The notes under the pieces were generated by a model. That model had not been told where the DNA came from. It saw nothing but the letters and a program-made list of their open reading frames with translations, and did not search any database. Position numbers and translations under genes: made by a program. Shown here in pieces: positions 25,401 through 36,545 of a stretch of 64,000 bases of DNA (position 1 is the first letter of the stretch; the number at the start of each line of letters is the position of its first letter). The DNA is taken from positions 31,249,228 to 31,313,227 of the forward strand of contig NC_134676.1 of assembly GCF_030463565.1 (NCBI RefSeq), written 5' to 3'. This DNA comes from Pelecanus crispus (taxonomy: Eukaryota > Chordata > Aves > Pelecaniformes > Pelecanidae).

Positions 25401-28400
25401 AGCAGTTAAAGTATTGGTCTCCATTATTATGTTAGCACTGAAGTAAAATAGAGTATCTCCTAAGTGGAAGCTTTAGTGGACTACACTAATACTGCCAGCC
25501 AGAACATGAGATATTTCTTAAGTTATTTCAGCAGTACCCCAGACTGCTAAGACAGTACTGACCTGCTGGGTGACTGAGGTTTGTACTTGAGCCTAATACT
25601 CCGCAGGGTACTGGGCTGAATGAGTTTCCTTTCATAGCAGTCCATCTGGACTAATCCTAAGTTAGGATTGACAGTGGCCAAAAATAATCAACTACCATTG
25701 CAAGCTCTTAAGAGGTAACATTGACAGAGATGTGATGTGGAGACAGGTCAAAGCATTGTCTGCCAGGTAAGTATAAGGTCCTTGCAAAGGGTGTTATACA
25801 CAAGCTTACAGTGGTGTCAAGCTGTTAGCAGTTGTTCCTCATGGTAGTGCCAGCTGAAGTTGGATCTTGATAGCTGCTGCACCTGTACAAAGCAATAGCA
25901 GAGCTGTAACTTGGCAGCTAATCATGGTGGCCTGCTCCTGGAGTCTCAGTGCTGAAAAACCTCTGTTGCTACATGTGTAATGACAGAAGTCCCCTGCAAT
26001 GAGCATCAGTGAGCTAATGTCCCCTTCCCTGTTGGAGCTCAATTAATTGTAATGGCTCTAAGATACTGATCACTTGAATTGCTGGAGCCTTTCTCTTGGG
26101 TGACCATAGGAGTGAAAAACAAATTGTACAACTATTCTGGGTCCTGGAAGGGGATATTCATCTCAATGATAACTGTTTAGTACCATACTACTTGAATGCT
26201 AATTTTAGTAGCACCAGGTATGTTCCTTATCCATTGTATATGTATAGTTCATTCATGAAATAGAGAAGGATTAAGACTGAATTAACATGCAGGTTCTGTA
26301 GTCTTCAGCCATTTTGCTCTGTGATCAAGTTTGGAGTAAAGAGAGAGGAGGCTTTTGATATTTATGGCATAACTACTTGGTAGTCTCCAACTGAGTAAAA
26401 GGTAGCTTCCCTAGCCACTAGTAGTTTCCTTAATGACAAATTATTTTTCTGGATAAAGTCATGGTTTCTCCCCTGACACTGCAGGATCTTGGCCTTGAAT
26501 TGCCACCCCATGACTACTGTAGCAGGAAGTGCTACTTCACTGTTGTTAATCCTTCCCCTTTCAAGGTTTAAGAAATACTTCTGATTGGATGCAAGTTCAA
26601 GGCTAAGACATAGTTTGGAAGAAGCAAAAATCTCCTGGCTATTCTTCAATCATGACTTGTTAAATCATTCCCAATCATTCATGCCTCTAAAATGGTAACA
26701 ATAAAAATCATCGAGTCAGAACTTGGATCAGTTCCTGGGCTTGGTTCTAATGCCTGTTCTCATTGCAGTTACAGCTGGGGTCTGATCTGCTAATGGTCTT
26801 CTGTGTATTGGGGACTCCTTTCTTGACAGATGAGGACAACTGCCAACTTCTGCAGATTTAAAATAAGTTGTTTCTAGCAAGCTCTCTACTCCTTGGGGAG
26901 TTGAAGCTTCTAGCCAGCTATCCCTGGCAACTCTCATCTGTCTGTAGGTGGTTTTCAGTATCTGGAATACATGTGGACCAAAATGTCTTGCAAAGATTAG
27001 GATGTAAGGAGATCTCTAACGTTTCTGGCCAAGAATACTCTATCTATTTTGCTGAGTACTTTCTGTGATAAAATGCCTTTCATATCAGCCTACTATGTAA
27101 GGATTATTAGTTAATGGATAGAATTCAACTTTTTCAGTTAGATGTCAAACTTGGGATACTACCAAGTATTTGTGTTGAAATGTGACAAAACCTAAATTGT
27201 AATTCTCAGCTTGTTCATTATAAATTTGCATGGTAGCTAAATAGAGGGAAAATGCTCTGCCTTTTTAGTCTTTGTGCAGAAGATGAACAGCTCTACTTTT
27301 TTGCTAAAGTTTGTCACTGTCACCACTATCATACCAAATGGCATATGAAGTAGACACTTCTTTCTAATTTTAACAGTTGAAGTAGAAACTTAAATCTATT
27401 TTGGGAACCAGAGTTAGTTCTTAAGAAGCTGTGGGCTTGGTAAACTTATTTTCTGACTTTAGTCCAATGTGCTGAACAAGGTTGTCAGAATAGTACCTTT
27501 GCACACAAAAATAGTTTCTGTAGTCTATAGGAGGCTTAACTCTACTAGGTAACTTCAATGCCTTCAAATAGCAGGAGGGTGGAGGATTGGAGAATATCAG
27601 GCAGTAGTAGATGATATAAGATGGCCTGTACTTAGTTGCAGATGTTTGTCTTTTAATCTCACTAGGTTTATTTTGCCCTGCCTGTCTTCATTTTTGTATT
27701 ATGAAATGGTTGTTTACTTCCACAGCAGGCTTGGAGAGTAGTCAGGGATTCCTTCTGTAAAAACAGTTCTCACTTGCATAGACAAATGCATTACTGTCTT
27801 TGAACAATTTTTTTCCCCTGCCATCTGCAAGTGTTTGACTCTGTTTTATTGCTCTGTCATGTGACTCTCTTGGCATCTAATGAAGGTGGTATAGCTGTAC
27901 TGAGCACTCCTGCGGCAGCAGCCTGTGGCTGTGCTGGTGGGTACTAACTGAACTCTGAGATCATCCTTGTCTCAGCTCCTCTGCTGCAGTCTCATGGGCT
28001 CCCAGAGCAATGGGACATTAATAACCTGTTTGGTCAGGTTTCACTGTTAAGCTGGCTTTGTATTCCTCTTGAAGAACTTGCTGCTAACAGGTACATAAAT
28101 AAGGCTTTAGCAGGTTATTGAAGTAGTATTCAAGGTAATGGCATATTTTTGTTTCCCAGCTGAATGCAAAGCCCTCTGGTTCTAAATACTGCTTATTTCT
28201 GTTCAGTGTCTGCTAGCCAGTGCAAGTGCAAAGCTGGTTTTGAAACTGGCTTTTTCTCTCCTGTCCAAATATTCATACTGTCCCTCTGCTCCCACATTCT
28301 TTTCTGTCTCCTATTTGATCTGCCTTTGAACAATAATGTAAAATATCTACAATGCCAGCAAAAACAGAGGAAATGAATATAAAGGGAATTGAAGCCTCTC

Positions 28401-30094
28401 ATGTGACTCACTTCTTCTGCACCTCATTCCTCTACATATAGCTGCAATGTGCCTTTTCCCAACCCAACTTGTATTTGTTTACATTTTTAATGGGCATACC
28501 TTTCCTTCCCACCCCCCCCCCACCCCATCAGATCTTTGCTGAAACAGTGAAGATCCATTTATCTATTTTTATGTAAGTGCTGAATCTTGCTAGATTAGGG
28601 AAGAGGGACAGAGGCAGGGCTCAGGCTGGAAGAAAAGTATAGGAGCCCTCAGATAAAGGAAAAAAGCTTACAGCTACAGAAGCACTCTTCACTCCATAAA
28701 CTTGGATGCAAGTGAAGGCCTGCCAGTACTTTCTGTAGATATGCCATAGCATGTCTGTGAAGAAACGTGCTCCTATTCCTCCTTTGAGCTGGCTCACAAT
28801 AATGCTTGGTATTGTCACTTACTGGAAGAAGGTGCTTGAAGAGGTCTGCTCTGTTGAAGTCCAGAAGCTAACTTAATATATTCCTGGCTTGCTGGCTTTC
28901 ACTTTTTTCTTCCTGAGAAAGCTTCACAACTTGCCCATATCAAATTAAAAAGTCTCAAGAGCGGGGGAGGGACAGAGGCTGTGAAATTACAGTTAGGCTG
29001 CTGACTATCTAGGTTGTTGAACATCCAAAATAAAGACTGCCTGTGGAAAGGATGATGGTCTTAATTCTCCCTTGCACAGCCCTGGTCAGGACACTTACAT
29101 GCTTCTGTCAAGTAATGGAAAATGCTTCATACCATACACTGGGGGGAAAAAAAACAAGTACCACAACCTGAACAGACTGCTGTAGGTTGACTTAACTAAG
29201 ACACTCTTTGGTCAATAATGAATTGCTTGAACATAGGAAATACTAAGCACTTAATCAAGACAATTGACTAGTAAAACCTAATATTTAGTAGAAATATTTT
29301 TTTTTGCTATGCAGATGTCCTCTGTAGAAAAACTAAGCAATTTTCAGGTCCTGTTTCCCCACCTTCCCTAGACATGCTTTCTTGGAGTCAAACTTCAAAA
29401 TACATGGAAATGGAAAGGTTTTACTGTACTGTCAGTGAACAGATTTAAAGTTCAAGTAGTTGGATAGCAACCTGAAAGGATTAACTTAACATTCAGAGCA
29501 GTTGTTTCCCTCCAGTGGAAAGTATTTATTGTTGAAAGGTCTCTTAGAAAGGCTGATCATTGAATACAGCAAATGCCATAACAATCTAGAAGCTGTGCTG
29601 CCTGCTCTAAGGTCCCTTTTGTGGATGTGTGAAAGTGAGAAGTGGTGGTTTTGTTTGGACAATTTATTGCTTATTCCTTTTTTTGGCCCTTAAATCTAAA
29701 AAACCCTCACCTATCCATTTAAATTAAGACTTAGACTTTCTAATTCAAGTTAACTGGTGATTTGGTAGTTGCATAATGTATTGTGGTTGCAGTTTTTAGC
29801 TTATTAACTCAGCAATAAAGTATGTGTGTTAAGAGGTTGTTTGCTCCTCCCAGGCCTGGACTGAAAAGGTGCTTAAAAGGCTGTGTGTCATGGAGACTTA
29901 GAAATATAAATAACTTATTTGGTAAGGGATGGTTAAGGAAAAGGTTTGGTGTTCTTAATTTGGGCTTTAGCTACTCATCTCCCTATGCCAAGGTAGTTAT
30001 ATTGCTGTGGTAAAATTTGATGGATATATTCAATCATACAAAGCAACTCCACACACAGTGATGGACACATCAGAAACAGTCTGCATAGAGTTAA
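25401..30094. other. Downstream DNA, possible extended 3' UTR
   Basis: No exon or named transposon seen. Up to about 27 kb the sequence keeps the intron-like texture of the VLDLR unit, with few A/T runs; after about 27.7 kb it becomes richer in homopolymers. A C-rich run lies at 28511-28526. Confidence 0.5.
29814..29819 (+). terminator. Candidate distal poly(A) signal
   Basis: AATAAA followed within a few bases by TATGTGTGTT and TTGTTTG, a good GU-rich downstream element. It lies 5.0 kb after the stop codon. Other AATAAA hexamers occur at 26700 and 29029 with weaker contexts. VLDLR mRNAs of more than one size are reported, but use of this site is inference. Confidence 0.3.
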
Positions 30095-31281
30095 CAAGGG
30101 TTTCCTCATGCCCTACCAACCTGCTTCCCTTTAGGCTTTCAACACTGTCTTTCATGATATTTTTCTGTCCAAACTGGGGCATTACAGCCTGCATGGGATG
30201 ACAACTAGATGCGTAAAAACTGGTTGGATGCTTGGGGTCTGAGGTTGTGCTCAAGGGATTGTTCTATACCTGGAGGTGGGTTACAAGTGGGCTACCACAG
30301 ATATTATCCTGGGATGAGTTCTGTTCAACTTCTTTATCAAGAACCCTGAGAAGCACATAGAGGACACCAAATAGGTGGTGGGGGCAGAACCACTGAATAC
30401 ACTTAAAGGCAGAGCTGCTGTCTTGGGGGGACTTGCACAGGTGGGAGGAAGGGACTGACAGGGACCAAATGAAATTCAGCAAGGGCAAAGGCCAAGTGCT
30501 GCACTAGGAAGGCAGAGCCCTGCAGGGATGCAGGCTTGAGTCAGGCAGCAACAAGGGCCAGCAGTGCCCATGGTGGTGGTGTGAGCAGGACGTGGACCCA
30601 AAAAGCAGGGGAGGGTAGGTACTGTCACTTCTGCTTAATGCTTATCAGACTACATCTGGTCATTGCATCTGGTTTGTATCAGGAATTCTGGTTTCCTGCA
30701 TTGTATCAGGAATAGTGTGGCCAGCAGGAGCAGGGAAGTGATTGTCCTGTTGTACTCGGCACTGGTGAGGCTGCACCTTGAGTACTGTGTTCAGTTTTGG
30801 GCCCCTCAGTACCAGAAGGAATTTGAGTTGCTGCAGCATGTCCAGAGAAGGGCAACAAAGCTGGTGAAGGGTCTGGAGAACATGTCTATGAGGAGTGGCT
30901 GAGGGAACTGGGGTTGTTTAGCCTGGACAAAAGGAGGCTGAGGAGAGACCTTATCACTCTCTACAACTACCTGAAAGGAGTCTGTAGCGAGGTGGGTGTC
31001 AGTCTCTTCTCCCAAGTAGTTAGCGATAGGAGAAGAAGAAACGGTCTCAGGTTGTGCCAGGGGAAGTTTAGATTGGGTATTAGGAAAAATTTCTTCACTG
31101 AAAGGGTTGTGAAGCATTGGAACAGGCTGCCCAGGGAAGTTGTTGAGTCCCCATCCCTGGAGTTGTTTAAAAGATGCGTAGATGTGGTGCTTAGGGACGT
31201 GGTTTAGTAGGCATGGTGGTGTTGGGTTGACGGTTGGAGTGATGATCTTGGAGGTCCTTTCCAACCTTAATGATTCTATTC
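30095..31281 (+). mobile_element. 5'-truncated CR1 LINE (fragment 1 of a cluster of three)
   Basis: Sense-orientation CR1. The 5' part to about 30.6 kb is a degraded match to the RT region after motif A (for example the block at 30205-30345). From 30.7 kb it is a clear match to the ORF2 C-terminus and 3' UTR, ending with the tail TGATTCTATTCT. The reading frame is broken. The 5' boundary is uncertain. Confidence 0.85.
30663..31207 (+). pseudogene. CR1 ORF2 C-terminal remnant
   Basis: Two open pieces (30663-30902 and 30914-31207) in different frames. They hold blocks typical of the CR1 ORF2 C-terminus, such as [15 protein letters not shown] and [21 protein letters not shown] frameshift near 30.9 kb separates them. 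No catalytic domain remains. Not functional. Confidence 0.8.
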
Positions 31282-31346
31282 TAGTTTTACTTTCATTAAA
31301 AAATAATCCAGCCACTAAGCCAGGAAACATGAAATTTATTATTCTA

Positions 31347-31447
31347 CCTTTAATTGGTTTAGTGGTGGACTTGGTAGTGTTAGGTTGATGGTTGGACTTT
31401 ATGATCTTAAAGGTCTTTTCCAGCCTAAATGATTCCATGATTCTATG
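31347..31447 (+). mobile_element. CR1 3'-tail fragment (2 of 3)
   Basis: Matches the last 100 bp of CR1, ending GATTCCATGATTCTATGG. Starts within a block that also occurs, reversed, at 50.6 kb. It is 65 bp after the preceding copy on the same strand. Confidence 0.85.
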
Positions 31448-31919
31448 GTTTTGGGCCTCCAGCAAAGGAAGGATGTTGATAAACATGGACAAGTTCAGCA
31501 AATAGCCAGCAAGACAGTCCTTGGCTGGAGCCATTGGCCTGGGAGGAGAGGCTGTGGGACCAGGGCTGGTTCAGCTGGGAGAAGAGAGAGCTTTGGGGGC
31601 ACCCAGCAGGAGGGTGGAGAAGACTCAGCTGGACTTTTCACAGTGGTGTGCAGGCAAGAGGCAGTGACACAAGCTGGAACATGAGAGGCGCAGTCTGGAG
31701 ATAAGGAGAAGCCTTTTCCCCATGAGGACAGCCCGGTGGTGGGGATGGGGCCCAGGGAGGCTGGGCCTTCTCCAGCCTGAGGAGTTTCAGACCCCAACTG
31801 GGTGAAGCCCTGAGCAGCACAATCCAAGCTCAAGGCTGAGCCTGCTGTGGGCAGGGACTATGACTGGAGACCTCCCCAGGTCCCTACGAGTCTGAACAGG
31901 ATCCTATGATTCTGTGATT
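31448..31919 (+). mobile_element. CR1 3' fragment of another subfamily (3 of 3)
   Basis: Begins right after the previous tail and ends CCTATGATTCTGTGATT, a CR1-type end. The middle (GGAGAAGCCTTTTCCC, then GTGAAGCCCTGAGCA) fits a different CR1 subfamily from the two upstream. GC-rich and non-coding. Confidence 0.75.
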
Positions 31920-32772
31920 TGTTTGAATATTGAGGAAATAAATGAATTGATCAACCTTACAAAATGTTGCTCTTCTGACAATAAATATACATTTTTCTTA
32001 AAATGGAGGTCAGTATTATTCCTGTAGATGAGAGTTCCTGTGGTGGATAAAATGGAGGGCAGGCAGTAGCAAACATTCAAACCACCTTTGCAGAGAATAG
32101 TCTAGGCCCAGTCATTTGAGTACTCCGATTGTTGGCAGCAAGTTTAAGTTCATCCCTATCACGTGATGCAGTTTTCTGCCTCTTGGTTATCTATGTTGGC
32201 TGGCACTAGTCCACTTGTGTCAGTGGGGTTTCCCTTGTGATCCTTCAAATCTGTTTTTGCAGTGCTAACTGGCCAGGTAAAGAAACCTGTACCAAGGTAG
32301 AAGCATGGCTTCTCAATGGCTAAAAGACCTGATCCTCAAGGAACTTGATTTGCCCTCTTAAGATGACAACTGATGTTGCCTGGTGTAATGTCACTGGAAG
32401 ATACAACCTCTGCAGAGAATTAGAAGAATCAGATGAATAACAAAGTATTTTTTTCCAATTCCAGCTGAACTGAATAGCTCAAGAACTTCATACTTCAGTA
32501 TGTATTTCTGCTTTAGGCTCTTGCAGCCTGCAAGTGAAATGAAGCTTGGAACTTGTTTACCCCCTGGTGAAAGCATTCCCACTGTGTAAGTGACAAATAC
32601 TGTAAGTTTCTAACTTCCAGGTTGTGCCTCTAGTGGTAAAACAAGTTCACCCCATGAACCTTTTCCAAATAATGACACTTAATAAAGCCTCAGTATAAAA
32701 ATTCAAATTACATGTGCAATTATTGATGCAGCAGCAACTTGGTCATTCTGGTTTTGCAGGAAGAAACATTGG
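31920..32772. other. Intergenic DNA between CR1 cluster and LTR, nothing recognised
   Basis: No coding or repeat signal seen. Confidence 0.5.
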
Positions 32773-33306
32773 TGGTGGTGTTTAACTCGGCAGGCAGCTG
32801 AACACCACACAGCTGTTTGTTCTCTATCCCCCTCCCCAGTGGGATGGGGGAGAGAATCAGGAAAAAAAAAAAGTAAAATTTGTGGGTTGACATAAAGACA
32901 GTTTAATAGGACAGAAAAGGAAGGAATAATAATAATGATATACAAAATAAGTGATGCACAATGCAATTGCTCACCACCCGCCGACCGATACCCAGACAGT
33001 TCCCGAGCAGCGATCACAGCCTCCTGGCCAGCTCCCCACAGTTTATATACTGAGCATGACATCATATGGTATGGAATAGCCCTTTGGTCAGTTTGGATCA
33101 GCTATCTTGGTTGTGCCCCCTCCCAGTTTCTTGTGCACCTGGCAGAGCATGGAAAGCTGAAGAAGTCCTTGACTAGCATAAGCAGTACTTAGCAACAGCT
33201 AAAACATTAGTGTGTTATCAAGGTTATTCTCCAACTAAATCCAAAACACAGCACTATGTCAGCTACTAGGAAGAAAATCAACTCTATCCCAGCCAAAACC
33301 AGGACA
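32773..33306 (-). mobile_element. Solo LTR of an avian endogenous retrovirus (ERV-L-like)
   Basis: A 534-bp LTR on the minus strand, running TG to CA, with no internal retroviral sequence on either side. Read on its own strand it has a TATATAAA box (plus-strand 33042-33049), an ATTAAA poly(A) signal (32902-32907), and an ATT-rich microsatellite between them. Flanking 5-mers ATTGG (32768-32772) and ACTGG (33307-33311) look like an aged 5-bp target-site duplication, the size used by ERV-L elements. The LTR type is familiar from neoavian genomes. No viral gene is present. Confidence 0.85.
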
Positions 33307-33311
33307 ACTGG

Positions 33312-35878
33312 TTATTCTTTAATTAAACAGCATTCAACCCACTCCTCCCTGACTTTTTTGGTTGAAGAATAGGACAAAGTAATTGGGGGGGTGTGGGGGA
33401 GTGTCCATAGAATTTATGTCTAAGTTGTTGGTTGTGATCCCTACTATAAAGTTCCTGCTACCAGGTAAAGCCTGGCATTTTGTAATTGTAATATACCTAT
33501 TACCTTGCCTAAGAAACAGAGTTTGAACAATTGCTTGGATGGAAGTGGATAGCAGACAGATTGTAAAATGACCTACACATAGAGAAATAGCTAGCTCTTC
33601 CTAGCCCCTTTTCTTCTTTGGCAGCCTCCACTGCTGGTGTAATTTATGTAAGTGAACGCAGAGAGAGAAAAGCTGTAAAGCTGCTTATTTACAGAGAGCA
33701 TAATTCAAGTGGTGTCATGAGAACTCCATTTCAATATTTGATACAGTGCACCTATTTGAGAGAAAAAACATTCAAAAAAAGCTATTTTTTATGATCTTAG
33801 GTGCTGGATACAAATAGACACCAACTGCTGAAGACTAACATTTTGTTAGCTGGCTTTGTAATTCTAAGGTCACATGGGAGCAACAGGCATTCCCAGTTAT
33901 AGGACACCTCCTAAAGGTCCCTTGTTGACCAGCGAGAATCTCTGCCAGGATACTGTCTAGTGCTCCATGTATAAACACAGTTTATTCTGACATGACTTTC
34001 ACTAGGAGCTACCCCAACACTTTTATCTAGTGTTCAGCACTTAAAAGAATCCACTTCAGAGTATGGCCTCTGCAAGCAGCTGTGAAATAAATCAGCATTA
34101 ATAATTAGACCTGACATTTATTTTGTTCTTCTCCTAGTTGTCTGACACTTCAGTAGCAGTTAGTTAATTTAACAAACACTATGTGGCACTTTTTTACATG
34201 GTTCTGTAGGGACAACAGAGAAAATGAATCTGCCTTTAAATTATTTCAGAATGGGAGGAAATCAAGCAGCCAGCCTGGTCATTTAGAGCTTAACAATCAC
34301 ATTAATAGATCAGTGAAGAATTGAAATAACCACAACTTGTGCAAGTCAATTCATTCTTTTCAGTGAGCTTGTCTGTTCTTCCCGTAGGGAGGAAGTGAAT
34401 CTTCGCACTCTGCCTCAGGAGACAGAGCTGAGCCATGGGTCTGGCATGGGGAAAGCTAATCGTCAGTACAGAATATTCCAGTGCCTCTGGTGTTCACCTA
34501 GGCATGTGGCACCTTCCCTTATGCCTACACTTCCCCTTTTTAGTTTTTTTGGAAGACTCTTGATGCTCTGAAATAAGGTCTGTATGACAGAGGAGTACAA
34601 GGTAGGTAACCAAAGAAGGATGAGCAACCCTCAGTTCCCCGGTGTTGAAGAACCTGTTGTGGGCAGTAGCCGCAGAGTGGTGAATGCACTGTGAGACGGT
34701 GGTCTGGGCTATCTCCCAGTTCTGTTTTTGTCATCCCATACCCTTAGATAAACTTTCAATCTCTTTTCTGTTGACCATAGATCACAGGAAGGAACCTGAC
34801 CCAAATCCGTAGCAGTCAGAAGCAACTGCATGGATAAATCCAAGAACACAAGCAAGACATGCAGAAACCCCACTGCTCATGTTGCAAAAGGTAGGGCAAC
34901 CAAAAAAAGCACAGAAAGTCTGGGAGGCCTCCACAAGGCCTGCAGCAACATCCTTAGGTGCTCTTTGAAGGATGAGTCCCTGCCAGAGAGTCTGGGGCTT
35001 ATGGAAAGGCTCCAGCCCTCTTCTGAGGGCAGTGTACAATGCCTCATCCATCTGTTGAAACAAAGGAACATGGAATAATAAGCAGGCAGAAAGACATCCT
35101 GTATTATTTAAGATTTTCAGAAATGAACATAAAAATGGAGCAGTACATTACAGAGTAGAGCATAAAATCAGTTTAAGTCAAAGGTGAAGCTGCCACATTA
35201 ACTTGTCTTGCAGGGGATCCTTCTTGGTATAGGCTGTTACTTTATGAGCTGTATTAAGTACATAGAGGAGAGGAAAGAAGGATTGCCATTGTCTAGTTTG
35301 ACTGTGAATAAAAGTCCAGAAGATCAGCTAGGCACAGCTCAGCTACTAAAATGATGAGGATTAAGAAGGCCATAACCAGTCAGTAGCAGGGAATATACAT
35401 TACCAATGCTTTAATACATTTTGGTGGGGTTTTTTTTTGGTACAAATAGGAAGGAAACCAAACCATTGCCTGTTTTCAGCTTGACAAATTTATAGCTTGA
35501 CTTGCTTGGAACTTGCAGGTTGCTTTTAAAAGAAGTACACAGACAAGCATACCAACAAACAGTCCAATTTACTCTGTCAATGTTCTTGAGAGAGGAAACA
35601 AATGTGCAAAAGTCACAGAAATCCTCAGTTTGGCACAAAAGAAAATGCCTCGCTCAGCAATTTATCTTCTTAAGCACACAAGCTGACACAGTTAGCTACA
35701 AAGTGGTATTGTCACAAGATCCCCTGGCACTCTGGAGTTTCTGTGCTCCAGTCCATCATGTTCAATTGTTAAAGCTTCATGGACCTTAGAGGTATGACTA
35801 CACAATACAGTCCCGTGATTGTGGTAAGTAAGTGGGAAGTGTATTCCACTCATCCTGCTGTTTGTTTCCTGTTTCATT
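33312..35878. other. Intergenic DNA, nothing recognised
   Basis: No exon, RNA gene or named repeat seen. Confidence 0.5.
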
Positions 35879-35975
35879 TAGGGCAAATCTCTTTTCTATG
35901 CCTCAGTTTTTCCACTTGTAACAAGTCACAGGGCCACTGTGAGTATTAACTAGAGCTTGTGAAGCTCTAGGAGAG
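35879..35975 (+). repeat. MIR-like SINE fragment
   Basis: Contains the MIR core order: GGGCAAATCTC, ATGCCTCAGTTTTTCCACTTGTAA, CACAGGGCCACTGTGAGTATTAA and a short match to the GTGAAGCTCT block. About 100 bp, + orientation, old. Confidence 0.55.
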
Positions 35976-36378
35976 TATGGGTGCATGTACATATATGCAC
36001 TTATACACACAAGCACACATGTATAAGCAGATTTCACTTAAAGATGCCTAATGCCATAATTTAACCAAATTTTAGCAGAGACTCTTCTAGTGTCCTGCTG
36101 CTGTGTTTTTTCCAGTAGGCGGTGTAGGTCATGTATACCGTAAGGACATTTACCTCACTCTTATCTGTAAGATTTTGCATTAAACATGTTGTTGTTCTTA
36201 AGGAGAGAGAAAACAGAAATTACATATATATGAAGTTTAAGCCAACCATGTAAATTAAGTGGGTATATGTTCATTACGCAAGATGTATTACATTAGTCTG
36301 AGATGCAAGCAGCAAATATGAAAGTTACAAGAAGAGCAAACAGAAATTATTGTGTCATTAACTAGATTTCAAATAGAG

Positions 36379-36545
36379 AACCACAGAAAAATCCTTGGAG
36401 GTCATGTAGTACAGCCTCCTGCTCAGAGCAGGGTTTGTTTCAAAGCTACATCAGGTTGCTCAGGGCCTTGTCTGGGCAAGTGTTGAAGATCCAGGGGATG
36501 GACTTACCATGACCTTGGGGCAGTCTACTGGAGGGCTGCATCACT
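36379..36545 (-). mobile_element. Degraded CR1 3' fragment
   Basis: The blocks CCTTGGAGGTCATGTAGTACAGCC, CAGGTTGCTCAGGGCCTTGTC and a following degraded GGGATGG segment match the reversed CR1 3' UTR with many changes. Confidence 0.7.

Noticed and set aside
30806-31534. A 242-codon minus-strand frame
   Set aside because: It is antisense to the CR1 cluster and shows no domain of its own.
32703-33192. Frames of 120 and 85 codons overlapping on both strands
   Set aside because: They lie within the solo LTR and do not resemble any protein.
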